From: an uncultured Rhodospirillaceae bacterium
Lineage (GTDB): Bacteria > Pseudomonadota > Alphaproteobacteria > Rhodospirillales > Magnetospirillaceae
Assembly (NCBI GenBank): GCA_903941095.1
Contig: CAJANN010000177.1
Location: 1-61,258 of the forward strand
Length of the DNA stretch: 61,258 nucleotides
Reading direction: 5' to 3'
The notes below the pieces were generated by a model. The model saw only the letters and a list, made by a program, of their open reading frames with translations, was not told the origin of the DNA and did no database searches. The translations under genes and the position numbers were made by a program. This document shows positions 1 through 7,944 of the stretch, piece after piece (within the stretch, counting starts at the first letter, position 1; every line of letters begins with the position of its first letter).

Positions 1-104
1 CACCGCTGGCCGGGGCGAACGGCGAAATCCAGGCCGCACAGAACCGGCGGACGGCCGGGATAGGAAAAATGGATGCCTTCCAGCCGGATCAGGCCGTCGC
101 TCAT
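1..104 (-). CDS. cbiO: ECF transporter ATPase CbiO/NikO, N-terminal fragment cut by window edge
   Basis: Only the first 34 codons lie in the window. The visible N-terminus carries the LEGIHFSYPGRP pattern that opens CbiO/EcfA ATPases (first beta strand plus the aromatic A-loop Tyr), followed by LCGLDFAVRPGQ leading toward Walker A. The ATG overlaps the cbiQ stop (ATGA), so it is the last visible member of the metal-uptake operon. The protein would energise Co or Ni import at the inner membrane with the CbiQ and CbiM products. Assignment is firm because of context although the catalytic motifs are outside the window. Confidence 0.85.
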   Translation of the reverse strand, partial: MSDGLIRLEGIHFSYPGRPPVLCGLDFAVRPGQR

Positions 105-856
105 GGCAACCCCAGCAGGACCATCGCCCCCAGCCACGCCGCGTGGGCCGCCCCGAAACCCCAGTCCAGCGCCCCGGCCGGCTGGCCGTCAAGCCGGGGA
201 AACCGTCCGGTGAAGCCGCGCAGCCGCATGGCGGCGTGGATGCGTTCCGACCGTTCCAGACTGCCGACCAGCAGCATGCCGACCAGCCAGCCGATGGACC
301 GCCAGGTGTGCAGGCCGGCCGAGGGACGGAAGGCCCGCGCCCGCATGGCCAGGCGCAGGCGGCCATATTGCTCGTGCAGCACGTCGATATAGCGGACGGT
401 GAACAGGAACAGGGTGACGAAGCGGTCGGGCAGCCCCAGCCGGGCCAGGGCACGGCCCAGCGTCACCATGTCCATCGTCCCCAGCAGGGCCAGGGCCGCC
501 ACCGCCACGGCATTGGCCTTGAGGGCGATGGACAGCGCCTGACGGACACCCTCGGCCGAGGCGGTCAGGCCGGCCACCGTGAAAAGCGGGGTGCCGGACA
601 CGGTAAAGGGCAACACCAGCAGCAGCATCGCCATGAACCCTTCCAGGGCCAGCAGGCGGCGCAGCACCCGGCCCGGGGCCAGCCGGGCCAGGCCGGCCAG
701 CAGCAGGGCCAGGGCCAGACCGGCAACCGGCGCCGCCAGACCGCCGCCGGCCGCCGCCGCCAGGGCGAAGGCGAAGGCCGCCACCACCCGGGTGCAGGGA
801 TTGAGGCGCGCGATCAGGGAACCGGCGGCGGCAGGCGGCAGGGTCAGGATGCTCAT
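101..856 (-). CDS. cbiQ: ECF transporter transmembrane protein CbiQ/NikQ
   Basis: 251 aa, matching the EcfT/CbiQ family in size, with about five hydrophobic segments spread through residues 20-145 and 225-250. The conserved cytoplasmic coupling region holds ARAFRPS and, near the C-terminus, AMRLRGF; these Ala-Arg-Gly helices dock on the CbiO ATPases. It transduces ATP hydrolysis to the substrate-binding CbiM/NikM subunit in the inner membrane. It overlaps both neighbours by 4 bp, as expected for subunits of one complex. The metal (Co or Ni) cannot be told from this subunit. Confidence 0.93.
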   Translation of the reverse strand: MSILTLPPAAAGSLIARLNPCTRVVAAFAFALAAAAGGGLAAPVAGLALALLLAGLARLAPGRVLRRLLALEGFMAMLLLVLPFTVSGTPLFTVAGLTASAEGVRQALSIALKANAVAVAALALLGTMDMVTLGRALARLGLPDRFVTLFLFTVRYIDVLHEQYGRLRLAMRARAFRPSAGLHTWRSIGWLVGMLLVGSLERSERIHAAMRLRGFTGRFPRLDGQPAGALDWGFGAAHAAWLGAMVLLGLP

Positions 857-1374
857 CCCCGTTTCTCCTTGCGCGCGGCCATCCAGGCGGCGATGCCGAA
901 CAGGCCGAAGATGAAGCCGACGCCGCCGATGACGTCGCCCAGGCGGGTGCGGTTTTCCAGCGCGTCGATCTGTTCGCGCAGCGGCCGCAGCTGCCGGGCC
1001 AGGGCGGCGTCCAGGGCGGCGTCGCCGGCCGGGGACACCATGCCGCCGGACGGCAGGGTATCGGGCAGGTCGGCGGCGGCCACCCTGGCGGTGGCGGCAT
1101 GGCCATCGGCCGAGTCCACCGTCAGCAGGTGATCCTGGCGGCGGCCGGCGGCCACCCGGAACGCGCCGTCGGCATCGGTCCGGAAGGTGGCGACCGGCGA
1201 CCCGTCGGCGGCGGCGACCCGTCCGTCCAGACCCGCCGCCTTGCCGCCGCCGGCGAAATAGGCGGTGCCGACCAGATCCATGCCCTCGGCCTGGGCGAAC
1301 AGCTTCAGCTTGTGCGCCAGGGCCGGTCCGGCGGACAATGCCAGCACCAGCAGGGCCGCCGGCAGCCGCATCAT
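853..1374 (-). CDS. NikL-like periplasmic/membrane accessory protein of the ECF metal transporter
   Basis: 173 aa. An N-terminal signal peptide (ALLVLALSAGPALA) is followed by HKLKLFA, an Ig-like carboxypeptidase-regulatory-type region (residues ~20-95, VATFRTDADGAF), a short helical linker and a C-terminal membrane segment (~150-167) ending in a basic KEKRG tail. This is the architecture of NikL/CbiL, which replaces NikN in proteobacterial NikKLMQO systems. The ATG at 1374 overlaps the cbiM stop (ATGA). The mature N-terminal His may take part in metal delivery; that is inference from family position. Confidence 0.8.
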   Translation of the reverse strand: MMRLPAALLVLALSAGPALAHKLKLFAQAEGMDLVGTAYFAGGGKAAGLDGRVAAADGSPVATFRTDADGAFRVAAGRRQDHLLTVDSADGHAATARVAAADLPDTLPSGGMVSPAGDAALDAALARQLRPLREQIDALENRTRLGDVIGGVGFIFGLFGIAAWMAARKEKRG

Positions 1375-1982
1375 GGCTGACCGTCCAGCAGTTCCGGCCT
1401 GACCCGGGCCAGCAGACCGATGGCGGCGGCGGTGAAGACCGTCTCGACCACCATGACCGGCGCGGCGGTCGCCGCCACCACCGTCAGGGCCGGCAGGAAA
1501 TCCTGCCCGGACAGGGCCAGCGACCCGGCGACCAGCAGGGCCGTGGCCGCCACCGCCCCGCCACCGGCCGACCCGGCGGCAAGCGCAGTGCGCCGGGAGA
1601 AATCGCCCGGCCGCCGCAGCCGCCGGAACAGCCAGCCGGCCAGCAGGGCCGGAACGGCCATGTTGGCGGCATTGACCCCCAGCACCGCCAGACCGCCGAA
1701 CCCGAACAGCACCGCCTGCAGCAGCAGCGCCACCATGATGGCCGGATAGGCCGCCATCCCCAGCACCACCCCCATCAATCCGTTCAGCAACAGGTGGACG
1801 CTGGCCAGACCGGCCGGCAGATGCACCAGCGAGGCGACGAAGAACACCGCCGACAGCACCGCCACCTGCGGCATGCGCTCCGGTCCGATCTGGCGCAGCC
1901 CCATCCAGGTTCCGGCCGCGCTGACGGCGCCGCCGCCCAGCAGCACCGGCATGGTCAGGACACCGTCGGGAATATGGGCCAT
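1371..1982 (-). CDS. cbiM: ECF metal transporter substrate-specific component CbiM/NikM
   Basis: 203 aa integral membrane protein beginning MAHIPDG, the family's signature N-terminus. After Met removal the free amino group and the following His form part of the metal site, and the conserved HLPAGLASVHLLLNG segment (~residues 53-67) supplies the further His ligands. About six transmembrane segments are visible. It captures Co2+ or Ni2+ from the periplasm. Partner genes of the NikK and NikL type, with no CbiN, favour nickel, but metal choice is inference. It is followed directly by the NikL-like gene. Confidence 0.92.
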   Translation of the reverse strand: MAHIPDGVLTMPVLLGGGAVSAAGTWMGLRQIGPERMPQVAVLSAVFFVASLVHLPAGLASVHLLLNGLMGVVLGMAAYPAIMVALLLQAVLFGFGGLAVLGVNAANMAVPALLAGWLFRRLRRPGDFSRRTALAAGSAGGGAVAATALLVAGSLALSGQDFLPALTVVAATAAPVMVVETVFTAAAIGLLARVRPELLDGQP

Positions 1983-1997
1983 GCCGCCGTCTCCGCC

Positions 1998-2759
1998 CTA
2001 TTTCATGTCCACGGTCTTGACCCACATCAGGCCGCCCAGTTCCAGCGGAACCGGCTTGCCGTCAGGCCCCTTGCCCGTCCGCCCGCCATCCACCAGGGCG
2101 GCGAAGCCCCACCAGCCGGCCCGCGGCATGACATAGGTGAACTGTCCCGCGGCGTCGGCCTTGACCACCTGGGTGACGAACGGGTCGGACGGCGCCCTGA
2201 CGCTGCCGTCGTTGCGCCATTCCACTTCGATCTCGGCGAACGGCACCGGCTTGCCGGCCTTGCGGACGATGCCGCGAAAGGCGTTGCCGGTCCACAGGCC
2301 GTAGGGCCGCACCAGCGGCTCGATCTCCACCGGCAGGCCGACCAGCCGGTCCCAGCCGCCGCCGCTGCCGAAATCGACCACCACCTTGGTGTAATGGATG
2401 ATGGCCTTGCCCTCGGCGGCCTCCCAATAGGGGGCCGGCTCCAGGAAGAAGACCAGATCACCGGGGGCCGACGCCTTGTAGCCGGCCTCGAAGGCCGTCC
2501 GGCCGTCGCCCTTGCGCACCGGCTTCAGCGCCGCCCGCAGGTCCTGCCGGCGTCCGCCGGCCAGTACGCCGAACTGGACCGGCGGCCCCATTTCCATGAC
2601 CGGGCCGCGCTCCATCGGGTGGGTGAAGGTGATGTCCAGGCGCACGCTGCGGTCGCCATCCTCTGCCAGGATGTCGGTCTGCGGGATCAGTTCCTGGAAA
2701 TGCGCCAGGACCGGCGTCGCGATGGTCAGGACGGCGGCGGCGGCCAGACGGGCAAGCAT
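1998..2759 (-). CDS. DUF4198 periplasmic protein, NikK-like component of metal uptake
   Basis: 253 aa with a signal peptide (AAAAVLTIATPVLA) and mature N-terminus HFQELIPQ, typical of DUF4198 proteins that accompany NikM/CbiM. The rest is a beta-rich periplasmic domain with IRFT-like DITFTHPMERGPVMEMGPP, rich in Met and His, and a GWWGFAALVDGG C-terminal stretch. It is first in the operon, 15 bp before cbiM, with a good GGAGGA ribosome site 5 bp before the ATG. Known family role: an extra component of NikKLMQO nickel importers; biochemical function is poorly defined. Confidence 0.82.
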   Translation of the reverse strand: MLARLAAAAVLTIATPVLAHFQELIPQTDILAEDGDRSVRLDITFTHPMERGPVMEMGPPVQFGVLAGGRRQDLRAALKPVRKGDGRTAFEAGYKASAPGDLVFFLEPAPYWEAAEGKAIIHYTKVVVDFGSGGGWDRLVGLPVEIEPLVRPYGLWTGNAFRGIVRKAGKPVPFAEIEVEWRNDGSVRAPSDPFVTQVVKADAAGQFTYVMPRAGWWGFAALVDGGRTGKGPDGKPVPLELGGLMWVKTVDMK

Positions 2760-2773
2760 CGATTCCTCCAGCG

Positions 2774-2812
2774 ATTATGCGACTGGCTTGCGGACTGAAA
2801 AATTATGCGACT
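2774..2812 (-). promoter_or_regulatory. Perfect 11-bp direct repeat upstream of the metal-uptake operon
   Basis: On the minus strand AGTCGCATAAT occurs twice, at 2802-2812 and 2774-2784, exactly 28 bp apart, immediately before the NikK-like start codon at 2759. Each copy ends in CATAAT, a good sigma-70 -10 match, so the proximal copy may be the promoter -10 (a weak TTTTTC lies 17 bp upstream). The duplicated flanking AGTCG suggests a regulator site. It does not fit the classical inverted GTATGA/TCATAC NikR operator. Confidence 0.4.
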
Positions 2813-2873
2813 TCGTGGCCGCGGACGGCAGAATAGCCGCTCGTCCGGCCACCCGCCAGGAGATTTTGTCCGC

Positions 2874-4064
2874 TCAGGGCGACGGATCGGCCAGGGCGAT
2901 GCGCGGCGACCGGACGCGGGGCAGCATGACCCAATAGCGGCCCTGGCTTTTCATCCGCCCGGCTTTTTCGAAGGCGGCCTCGCCGCGGCCCCAGAAGAAA
3001 TCGCCGCGGATCGGCCCCTTGATGGCGCCGCCGGTGTCCTGGGCCATGACCAGCCGGCGCAGGCTGTTGCCGGCGGGATCGACGGTATCCAGGAACAGCG
3101 GCAGACCCAGGGGGATGAAGCGGGGATCGACGGCCAGCGACCGTTCCGGGGTCAGCGTCACCCCTTCCGACCCTACCGGGCCGTCGCCGTCCTGGATGCG
3201 ATAGAAGACATAGCGCGGGTTTTCCGCCATCAGGGCCTTGGCCTGGGCCGGATTGCCCTTCAGCCAGGCGCGGATGGACGGCATCGAGATGTCGTCCAGC
3301 AGGCCGCGTTCGCGCAGCAGCCGGCCGACGCCGACGAACTTGTGGCCGTTGGTCGCCGCCACCCCCAGGCGCAGGATGCTGCCGTCTTCCAGGGTCAGGC
3401 GTCCCGAGCCCTGGATGTGCAGGATGTGGGCGTCCACCGGGTCCTCGACCCAGGCGATCACCGGGGCCAGCGACCCCAGCGCCCCGGCCTCGATCTCGGC
3501 CCGGGTGGGATAGGGGACCAGGGCGCCGCCGGCCAGACGGCCGGTCTGATCGCCGCGAACCACCAGATCCTTGGGCTTGCCCAGGATGGGAACGGAAAAG
3601 CGGCGGCTGCGGCTGCGCGATCCCGCCAGTTCCGGCTCGAAATAGCCGGTGAACAGACCATCGGCATTGCCGTTGTTGGTGACCATGAACGGGCTGAACC
3701 AGCCTTCGAAGAACTGGCGGACCGTTTCGTGGTCATCCGCCGGCAAGCGCCGCGCCGCCGCGCACGGCCCCTGCCAGTCGGCGGCGGTCCCGCCCATGCC
3801 GTCATTGCCCACCGACTTGTCGGGCGGCAGCCGCATCAGCCGGTCGCAGGTGCGGTTCAGGGCCGGCAGAACCTGGGCGGCGGCATCCTCGCGCCAACCG
3901 GGCAAGGCGGTGAAGGTGGAAGGAATCAGGCCCAGCCGGTCCGGCGCCGGCACCGACGGCGGCTGCGGAAAGGGGGGTGGCGTGCGGACAGGCTGCGGCG
4001 CGGCGCAGGCGGCCAGTGCCAGGACCGCCAGCAGAACGGGAAAGCGGCAGCGCCGCGCCGTCAC
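2874..4064 (-). CDS. mltA: Membrane-bound lytic murein transglycosylase A (MltA)
   Basis: 396 aa. GTG start at 4064, chosen because GTGA overlaps the stop of the upstream gene and because a lipobox (LALAAC, Cys20) follows at the right distance. The MltA domain (FFEGWFSPFMVTNN, FTGYFEPEL, residues ~130-290) is followed by the C-terminal 3D domain with MAQDTGGAIKGPIRGDFFWG, whose Asp residues are catalytic in this family. It cleaves peptidoglycan glycan strands to 1,6-anhydro products, anchored to the outer membrane. The Tim44-like and FxsA neighbours are conserved in alphaproteobacteria. Confidence 0.94.
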   Translation of the reverse strand: MTARRCRFPVLLAVLALAACAAPQPVRTPPPFPQPPSVPAPDRLGLIPSTFTALPGWREDAAAQVLPALNRTCDRLMRLPPDKSVGNDGMGGTAADWQGPCAAARRLPADDHETVRQFFEGWFSPFMVTNNGNADGLFTGYFEPELAGSRSRSRRFSVPILGKPKDLVVRGDQTGRLAGGALVPYPTRAEIEAGALGSLAPVIAWVEDPVDAHILHIQGSGRLTLEDGSILRLGVAATNGHKFVGVGRLLRERGLLDDISMPSIRAWLKGNPAQAKALMAENPRYVFYRIQDGDGPVGSEGVTLTPERSLAVDPRFIPLGLPLFLDTVDPAGNSLRRLVMAQDTGGAIKGPIRGDFFWGRGEAAFEKAGRMKSQGRYWVMLPRVRSPRIALADPSP

Positions 4065-4735
4065 CGCGCCTCGTCCTCGGGCGAACGGGTGGCCGACAAT
4101 TGCCAGTTGGGATCGGGCGAGCGGGTGTCGCGGCGGAACGTCCATTCATCGGTGACGTCGACGACGCGGGTCGGGTCGCCGTCGACCACCTTGCCGTCCA
4201 GATCCTTGACGACATTGACCTGTTCCGAGACGAAACGCACCGTCACCACGGCAAACGAACCGTCCATCCGCACCTCGATCGGCTCGACCTTGCGGATGCC
4301 CATCAGTTCGGTGCTCAGCCGTTCGCCGGCCCGGTCGCGGGCGTCGATGGCCGCGCAGAAGGACTGGAACACCGCGTCGGCCAGCAACGGCCGCAGGGAC
4401 TGCTTGTCGCCGGCGGCGAAGGCTTCCAGGATCATTTCGAAGGCGCTGCGTGCGCCCAGCAGGAAACCGTCCAGGCTGAAACCGGGGTCGGCGCTGCGGA
4501 TGGCCAGGGTCCCCGCCGCCAGCGGCCCCTCGGGCACCGGCTCGGCCGGGGGCTTGCGCACGCTGGCCAGATCGATCACGTTGTCCTGCGGGCTTTCGGC
4601 GGCGCTTTTCCATTCCCGCTGCGGCTCACGCTCGGTGCCGGTGCGCCGCCCCAGCACGTTGCGCAGACGCAGAACCAGGAAGACCGCCACCAGGGCGAAG
4701 AATACGATGTCGATTGCTTGGAAGCCGTCTGTCAT
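4061..4735 (-). CDS. Tim44-like domain protein
   Basis: 224 aa. One N-terminal membrane helix (IDIVFFALVAVFLVLRL, residues 8-24), an acidic/proline linker, and a C-terminal Tim44/TIM-like domain (~85-215; AFEMILEAFAAGDKQSLRPLL and VVDVTDEWTFRRD). Bacterial relatives of the mitochondrial import factor Tim44 are anchored in the inner membrane and are thought to affect membrane protein complexes. It is translationally coupled to mltA (GTGA) and divergent from fxsA across only 60 bp, so the two promoters must overlap or abut. Confidence 0.88.
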   Translation of the reverse strand: MTDGFQAIDIVFFALVAVFLVLRLRNVLGRRTGTEREPQREWKSAAESPQDNVIDLASVRKPPAEPVPEGPLAAGTLAIRSADPGFSLDGFLLGARSAFEMILEAFAAGDKQSLRPLLADAVFQSFCAAIDARDRAGERLSTELMGIRKVEPIEVRMDGSFAVVTVRFVSEQVNVVKDLDGKVVDGDPTRVVDVTDEWTFRRDTRSPDPNWQLSATRSPEDEAR

Positions 4736-4795
4736 GGAAATCAGGTCTCACTCAGCCGAAAACCTAGATAAGCCGGGGAAGGGCAAAGAGCAAGC

Positions 4796-5236
4796 ATGGC
4801 ATGGATATTGATTCCGGCGCTGATCGCCCTGCCGGTGATCGAGATCGCCCTGTTCATCCAATCCGCCCGCTGGATCGGCCTGGGGCCGACCGTCCTGCTG
4901 GCGCTGGCCGCCGGAATGGCGGGCATCGCCCTGGTGCGCTCGCAAGGTCTGGCGACGATGGGCCGGCTGCAGGCCGACCTGCACCAGGGAACGCTGCCGG
5001 TGACGGCCCTTTTCGACGGCCTGTGCCTGGCGATGGCCGGGATGCTGCTGATTCTGCCCGGGTTCATGACCGACATCGTCGCCATCGCCCTGCTGCTGCC
5101 GCCGGTCCGGTCCGGCCTGCGGCTGTGGTTGGCCCGCCGTCTGAAACCGGCCCGGCCGGATGGCGCATCGGGGCCTGTGGTCATCGACGCCGACTATACC
5201 GTGGCCGATGAACCGCCCGGCCGCCACCTGCCCTGA
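4796..5236 (+). CDS. fxsA: FxsA family membrane protein
   Basis: 146 aa. Starts with the FxsA-type ALIALPVIEIALFI helix, followed by a second helix GPTVLLALAAGMAGIALVRSQG and the conserved LPGFMTDIVAIALLLPPVR segment (residues ~84-103), then a basic and acidic cytoplasmic tail. The family is a small inner-membrane protein; in E. coli it suppresses F exclusion of phage T7. The start is 60 bp from the divergent Tim44-like start. AGAGCAAGC before the ATG gives only a modest ribosome site. Confidence 0.9.
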   Translation: MAWILIPALIALPVIEIALFIQSARWIGLGPTVLLALAAGMAGIALVRSQGLATMGRLQADLHQGTLPVTALFDGLCLAMAGMLLILPGFMTDIVAIALLLPPVRSGLRLWLARRLKPARPDGASGPVVIDADYTVADEPPGRHLP

Positions 5237-5242
5237 CCGCGG

Positions 5243-5701
5243 TCAGCCGCAACCGCCCTTGCCGCCGCCCGATCCGCAACCGCAGCCGGAATGCTTGGGC
5301 GCCGCGGCGGTGCCCGGCAGGGTGGCGTTGGGATGGCGGGACAGGCCGGCGGCGGCCAGGGCGGCCTCGTATTCGCGCATCAGCTGGTCCTGGGTCGAGC
5401 CCAGCCAGTACAGGTAATCCCAGGTATAGATGCCGGAATCGTGCAGATCGTCGAAGACGATCTTGACGGCATAGTTGCCCACCGGCTCGACGGCGATGAT
5501 ACCGACATGGGAGCGGCCGGAGACCAGGGTCTTTTCCCCCGGCCCATGCCCCTGGACTTCCGCCGACGGGCTTTCCACCCGCAGCAACTCGGCGGGAATC
5601 TCGAAGAGACTGCCGTCCTCGAACCGCACGTCCAGGCGCTTTTCCGCCTTGCGGACCTTGATTTCCTCGGGGCAGTGACGGCTGCCGAACGTCTCGGTCA
5701 T
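5243..5701 (-). CDS. DUF971 domain protein with Cys/Gly-rich tail
   Basis: 152 aa. The DUF971 domain (also the N-terminal domain of gamma-butyrobetaine hydroxylase; residues ~8-105) includes [42 protein letters not shown]. The last 16 residues are [13 protein letters not shown]-like, with three Cys that could bind metal. Stand-alone DUF971 proteins have been linked to Fe-S cluster handling; I see no catalytic residues that fix a reaction. It overlaps the Trm112 gene by 4 bp, so the two are co-expressed. Confidence 0.85.
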   Translation of the reverse strand: MTETFGSRHCPEEIKVRKAEKRLDVRFEDGSLFEIPAELLRVESPSAEVQGHGPGEKTLVSGRSHVGIIAVEPVGNYAVKIVFDDLHDSGIYTWDYLYWLGSTQDQLMREYEAALAAAGLSRHPNATLPGTAAAPKHSGCGCGSGGGKGGCG

Positions 5702-5901
5702 GGGCGGGTTCCTTCCGTATCAAGGGAGCGGGCTTCGTCGGGCAACATGATGGGGATGCCGTCGCGGATGGGATAGGCCAGTCCGGCCTTTTCGCTGACC
5801 AGCTCCTGACGGGCGGCGTCATAGCGCAGGGGACCCTTGGAAACCGGACAGACCAGGATTTCCATGAGCTTGGGATCAATGCCGGGAACGCGATCGGTCA
5901 T
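5698..5901 (-). CDS. Trm112 family zinc-ribbon-like protein
   Basis: 67 aa. [16 protein letters not shown] and the later [18 protein letters not shown] are the two signature stretches of the bacterial Trm112/YcaR family. Of the usual four zinc-ribbon Cys only one (in [10 protein letters not shown]) remains, as in many proteobacterial members. Eukaryotic and archaeal Trm112 activate methyltransferases; the bacterial role is less clear. The start at 5901 is the only one that leaves the conserved MEILVCP region at the right distance; longer in-frame readings upstream are antisense to the next gene. Confidence 0.88.
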   Translation of the reverse strand: MTDRVPGIDPKLMEILVCPVSKGPLRYDAARQELVSEKAGLAYPIRDGIPIMLPDEARSLDTEGTRP

Positions 5902-5933
5902 GTTCTTGCCTCGGTCTCGATATGGGGCGGCGA

Positions 5934-6590
5934 TCAGTGTCTGACATCCTGACCGGCTTCGGCCAGCAACGCCATCTCGAACAGCGTCATCATCAGTCTG
6001 GCCCGCTCGGCGACGCCGACCGCCTCCAGCATGGCCTGCTTTTCCTCGGGCGACAGCGGCGCGGTCATGGCCAGGGCCGTGACCAGATCGGCGTCGCCGG
6101 CCTCTTCCAGCTTGGCCGGATCGGTGGCGATGCCCTGGCGGGTCAGATAGGTGGTGACCCCGGACATCAGCCGGTGGCGGTCGATTCCGGCAGCCGCCTC
6201 GCCCAGCAGGTCGACGGCGTAAGGGGCGTAATCGGCCCGGACCCGGCGATAGCCCGAACGCCCTGCGTCCTCGCCGGCCAGACGGAACCGCCACAGGCCC
6301 AGCGCGGTGATCAGATAGCGCCCGTCGCCGGTTTCGCCGAAGGCGACGATACGGGCGACGATGCCGGTTCCGTACAATCCGGCCACCGCGCCGTCGCCCC
6401 CGGGATGCGGCGAGGGCTGCACCAGGGCGAACAGCCGCCCGGCCCCCAGCGCATCGTCGGTCAGCGCCAGATAGCGGGGCTCGAACACGGTCAGCGGCAG
6501 GCGGGTGCCGGGCAGCAGCAACGCCCCCGGCACGGCGAAGACCGGAAGCACCGGCGGCAGGTCCGCCAGGGTCAGCCGCGGCACGCCCAT
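5934..6590 (-). CDS. LON peptidase substrate-binding (N-terminal) domain protein
   Basis: 218 aa consisting of only the Lon N-terminal domain: [29 protein letters not shown] (residues ~14-42) is the diagnostic opening, with GTGIVARIV and a helical C-terminal half. No AAA or protease module follows. Such solo proteins are common in alphaproteobacteria beside a CnoX-like thioredoxin, as here (4 bp gap). A role in protein quality control is inferred from the domain and neighbour. Confidence 0.9.
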   Translation of the reverse strand: MGVPRLTLADLPPVLPVFAVPGALLLPGTRLPLTVFEPRYLALTDDALGAGRLFALVQPSPHPGGDGAVAGLYGTGIVARIVAFGETGDGRYLITALGLWRFRLAGEDAGRSGYRRVRADYAPYAVDLLGEAAAGIDRHRLMSGVTTYLTRQGIATDPAKLEEAGDADLVTALAMTAPLSPEEKQAMLEAVGVAERARLMMTLFEMALLAEAGQDVRH

Positions 6591-6594
6591 CGCT

Positions 6595-7527
6595 TCAGCT
6601 GAACAGCAGCGCCGACAGCCGCTTGCGCCCCGACAGGGTCAGCGGATGGGTGGGGCCAAGGGCCTCGAACAGCTTGACCAGCTGTTTGCGGGCGGCATCT
6701 TCGTTCCAGGTGCGGTCGCGGCGGAACAGCTCCAGCAATTCCTCGACCGCCGCTTCCTGCTCGCCGCCGCCATAATAGGCCAGGGCCAGGTCGAAACGGG
6801 CCTGATGGTCCGAGGCATCGGTGGCCAGCCGGCGGCGCAGGTCGGCGGTGGCGCCGGCGGCCGCGGCCGCCACCTCGGCCAGTTCGATGGCCGACTGCAC
6901 GGCGACGATGTCGGCGTGCCTGGTCACATCGGCGGGCAACTCGGCCAGCATCTGCTTGGCCCCTGCGACCTCCCCCACCGCCAGCAGACAGCGCAGGAAG
7001 CCGGCATTGGCCGGGGCGTTGCCCGGCTCTTCCGCCAGGATCTGCTGAAACATCTGGGCCGCCATGCGGGGGTCGCCCCCGGCCAGGATCTGCTGGGCCT
7101 CGGCGATCAGGTCGGCCAGCGACGGACCGCCGCCGCCGCCCTGGGCCAGACGCTGGATGAAGGTCCGGATCTGGCTTTCCGACTGGGCGCCGACGAAGGC
7201 GTCGACCGGGCGGCCGTCCTTGAAGGCATAGACCATCGGAACCGACTGCACCCGCAGCTGCATGGCCAGATCCTGGTTCTTGTCCACATCGATCTTGACC
7301 ATGCGGACGGCGCCCCGGAATTCCTTGACCACCTTTTCCAGCGCCGGCCCCAGCTGCTTGCAGGGACCGCACCATGTGGCCCAGAAATCGACGATCACCG
7401 GCACCGTGCGCGAGAGTTCGATCACATCGGCGACGAACGTGGCGGTCGAGCCGTCCTTGACCAGATCGCCCGCCGCACCACCGCCATTGCCCGCCGGCTT
7501 CTTGCCGGCACCGAGAATCAGATCCAT
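6595..7527 (-). CDS. CnoX/YbbN-like thioredoxin with TPR domain
   Basis: 310 aa. Thioredoxin fold at residues ~28-135 with an intact FWATWCGPCK active site (Cys53, Cys56) and the cis-Pro region QSVPMVYAF; C-terminal TPR-like helices at ~150-305. This is the CnoX (chaperedoxin) architecture. E. coli CnoX lost the CxxC and acts as a holdase; the intact pair here suggests oxidoreductase activity is retained. The start at 7527 begins right before the folded domain and leaves a clear 185-bp gap to the tRNA. Confidence 0.93.
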   Translation of the reverse strand: MDLILGAGKKPAGNGGGAAGDLVKDGSTATFVADVIELSRTVPVIVDFWATWCGPCKQLGPALEKVVKEFRGAVRMVKIDVDKNQDLAMQLRVQSVPMVYAFKDGRPVDAFVGAQSESQIRTFIQRLAQGGGGGPSLADLIAEAQQILAGGDPRMAAQMFQQILAEEPGNAPANAGFLRCLLAVGEVAGAKQMLAELPADVTRHADIVAVQSAIELAEVAAAAAGATADLRRRLATDASDHQARFDLALAYYGGGEQEAAVEELLELFRRDRTWNEDAARKQLVKLFEALGPTHPLTLSGRKRLSALLFS

Positions 7528-7640
7528 GTGCCCGTATCCGCATTTCCTGACATATCCCGCAATAGATGGACCGGAGCCGCACCGCTGGCAAGGGCAAACG
7601 GGACCCTTTCCGGTCATCAGAAAATTCTGCAAAAAAGGGC

Positions 7641-7668
7641 TTGATCGGCGCGATGCTTTGCGTATTAT
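7641..7668 (+). promoter_or_regulatory. Sigma-70-type promoter for tRNA-Gly
   Basis: TTGATC (7641-7646), 16-bp spacer, TATTAT (7663-7668). Transcription would start near 7675, about 38 bp ahead of the tRNA 5' end, which is usual for a tRNA leader. It is one of the best consensus promoters in this GC-rich window. Confidence 0.6.
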
Positions 7669-7712
7669 CCGGGCCTCCGCAGGCGGCAACGCCAGCGGAC
7701 ACGCCAGACAGA

Positions 7713-7787
7713 GCGGGCGTAGCTCAGGGGTAGAGCACAACCTTGCCAAGGTTGGGGTCGAGGGTTCGAATCCCTTCGCCCGCTCCA
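7713..7787 (+). tRNA. tRNA-Gly (anticodon GCC)
   Basis: 75 nt including an encoded CCA. The acceptor stem GCGGGCG pairs with CGCCCGC; the D arm is GCTC...GAGC; the anticodon stem CAACC/GGTTG encloses loop TTGCCAA with anticodon GCC at 7745-7747; the T arm is GAGGG-TTCGAAT-CCCTT. It decodes GGC and GGU. It is monocistronic, preceded by its own promoter and followed by a strong terminator. Confidence 0.97.
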
Positions 7788-7801
7788 AAGCGAACTTTCA
7801 A

Positions 7802-7826
7802 AAGCCGCGGACAACCGCGGCTTTTC
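7802..7826 (+). terminator. Rho-independent terminator after tRNA-Gly
   Basis: Nine-bp stem AAGCCGCGG/CCGCGGCTT with ACAA loop (7802-7823), then a TTTT run. It lies 15 bp after the tRNA CCA and fits a classical intrinsic terminator. Confidence 0.8.
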
Positions 7827-7944
7827 GCATTTCAGGCCTTGATCGGCTCACCCACGTCCAGACGGCCGCACCCCACCGGCAGCGCACCTCACCGGCAGGA
7901 ATGACCGCCAGGGCGGCACTGCCCGCCGGAAAGGCTGGCCGGTT

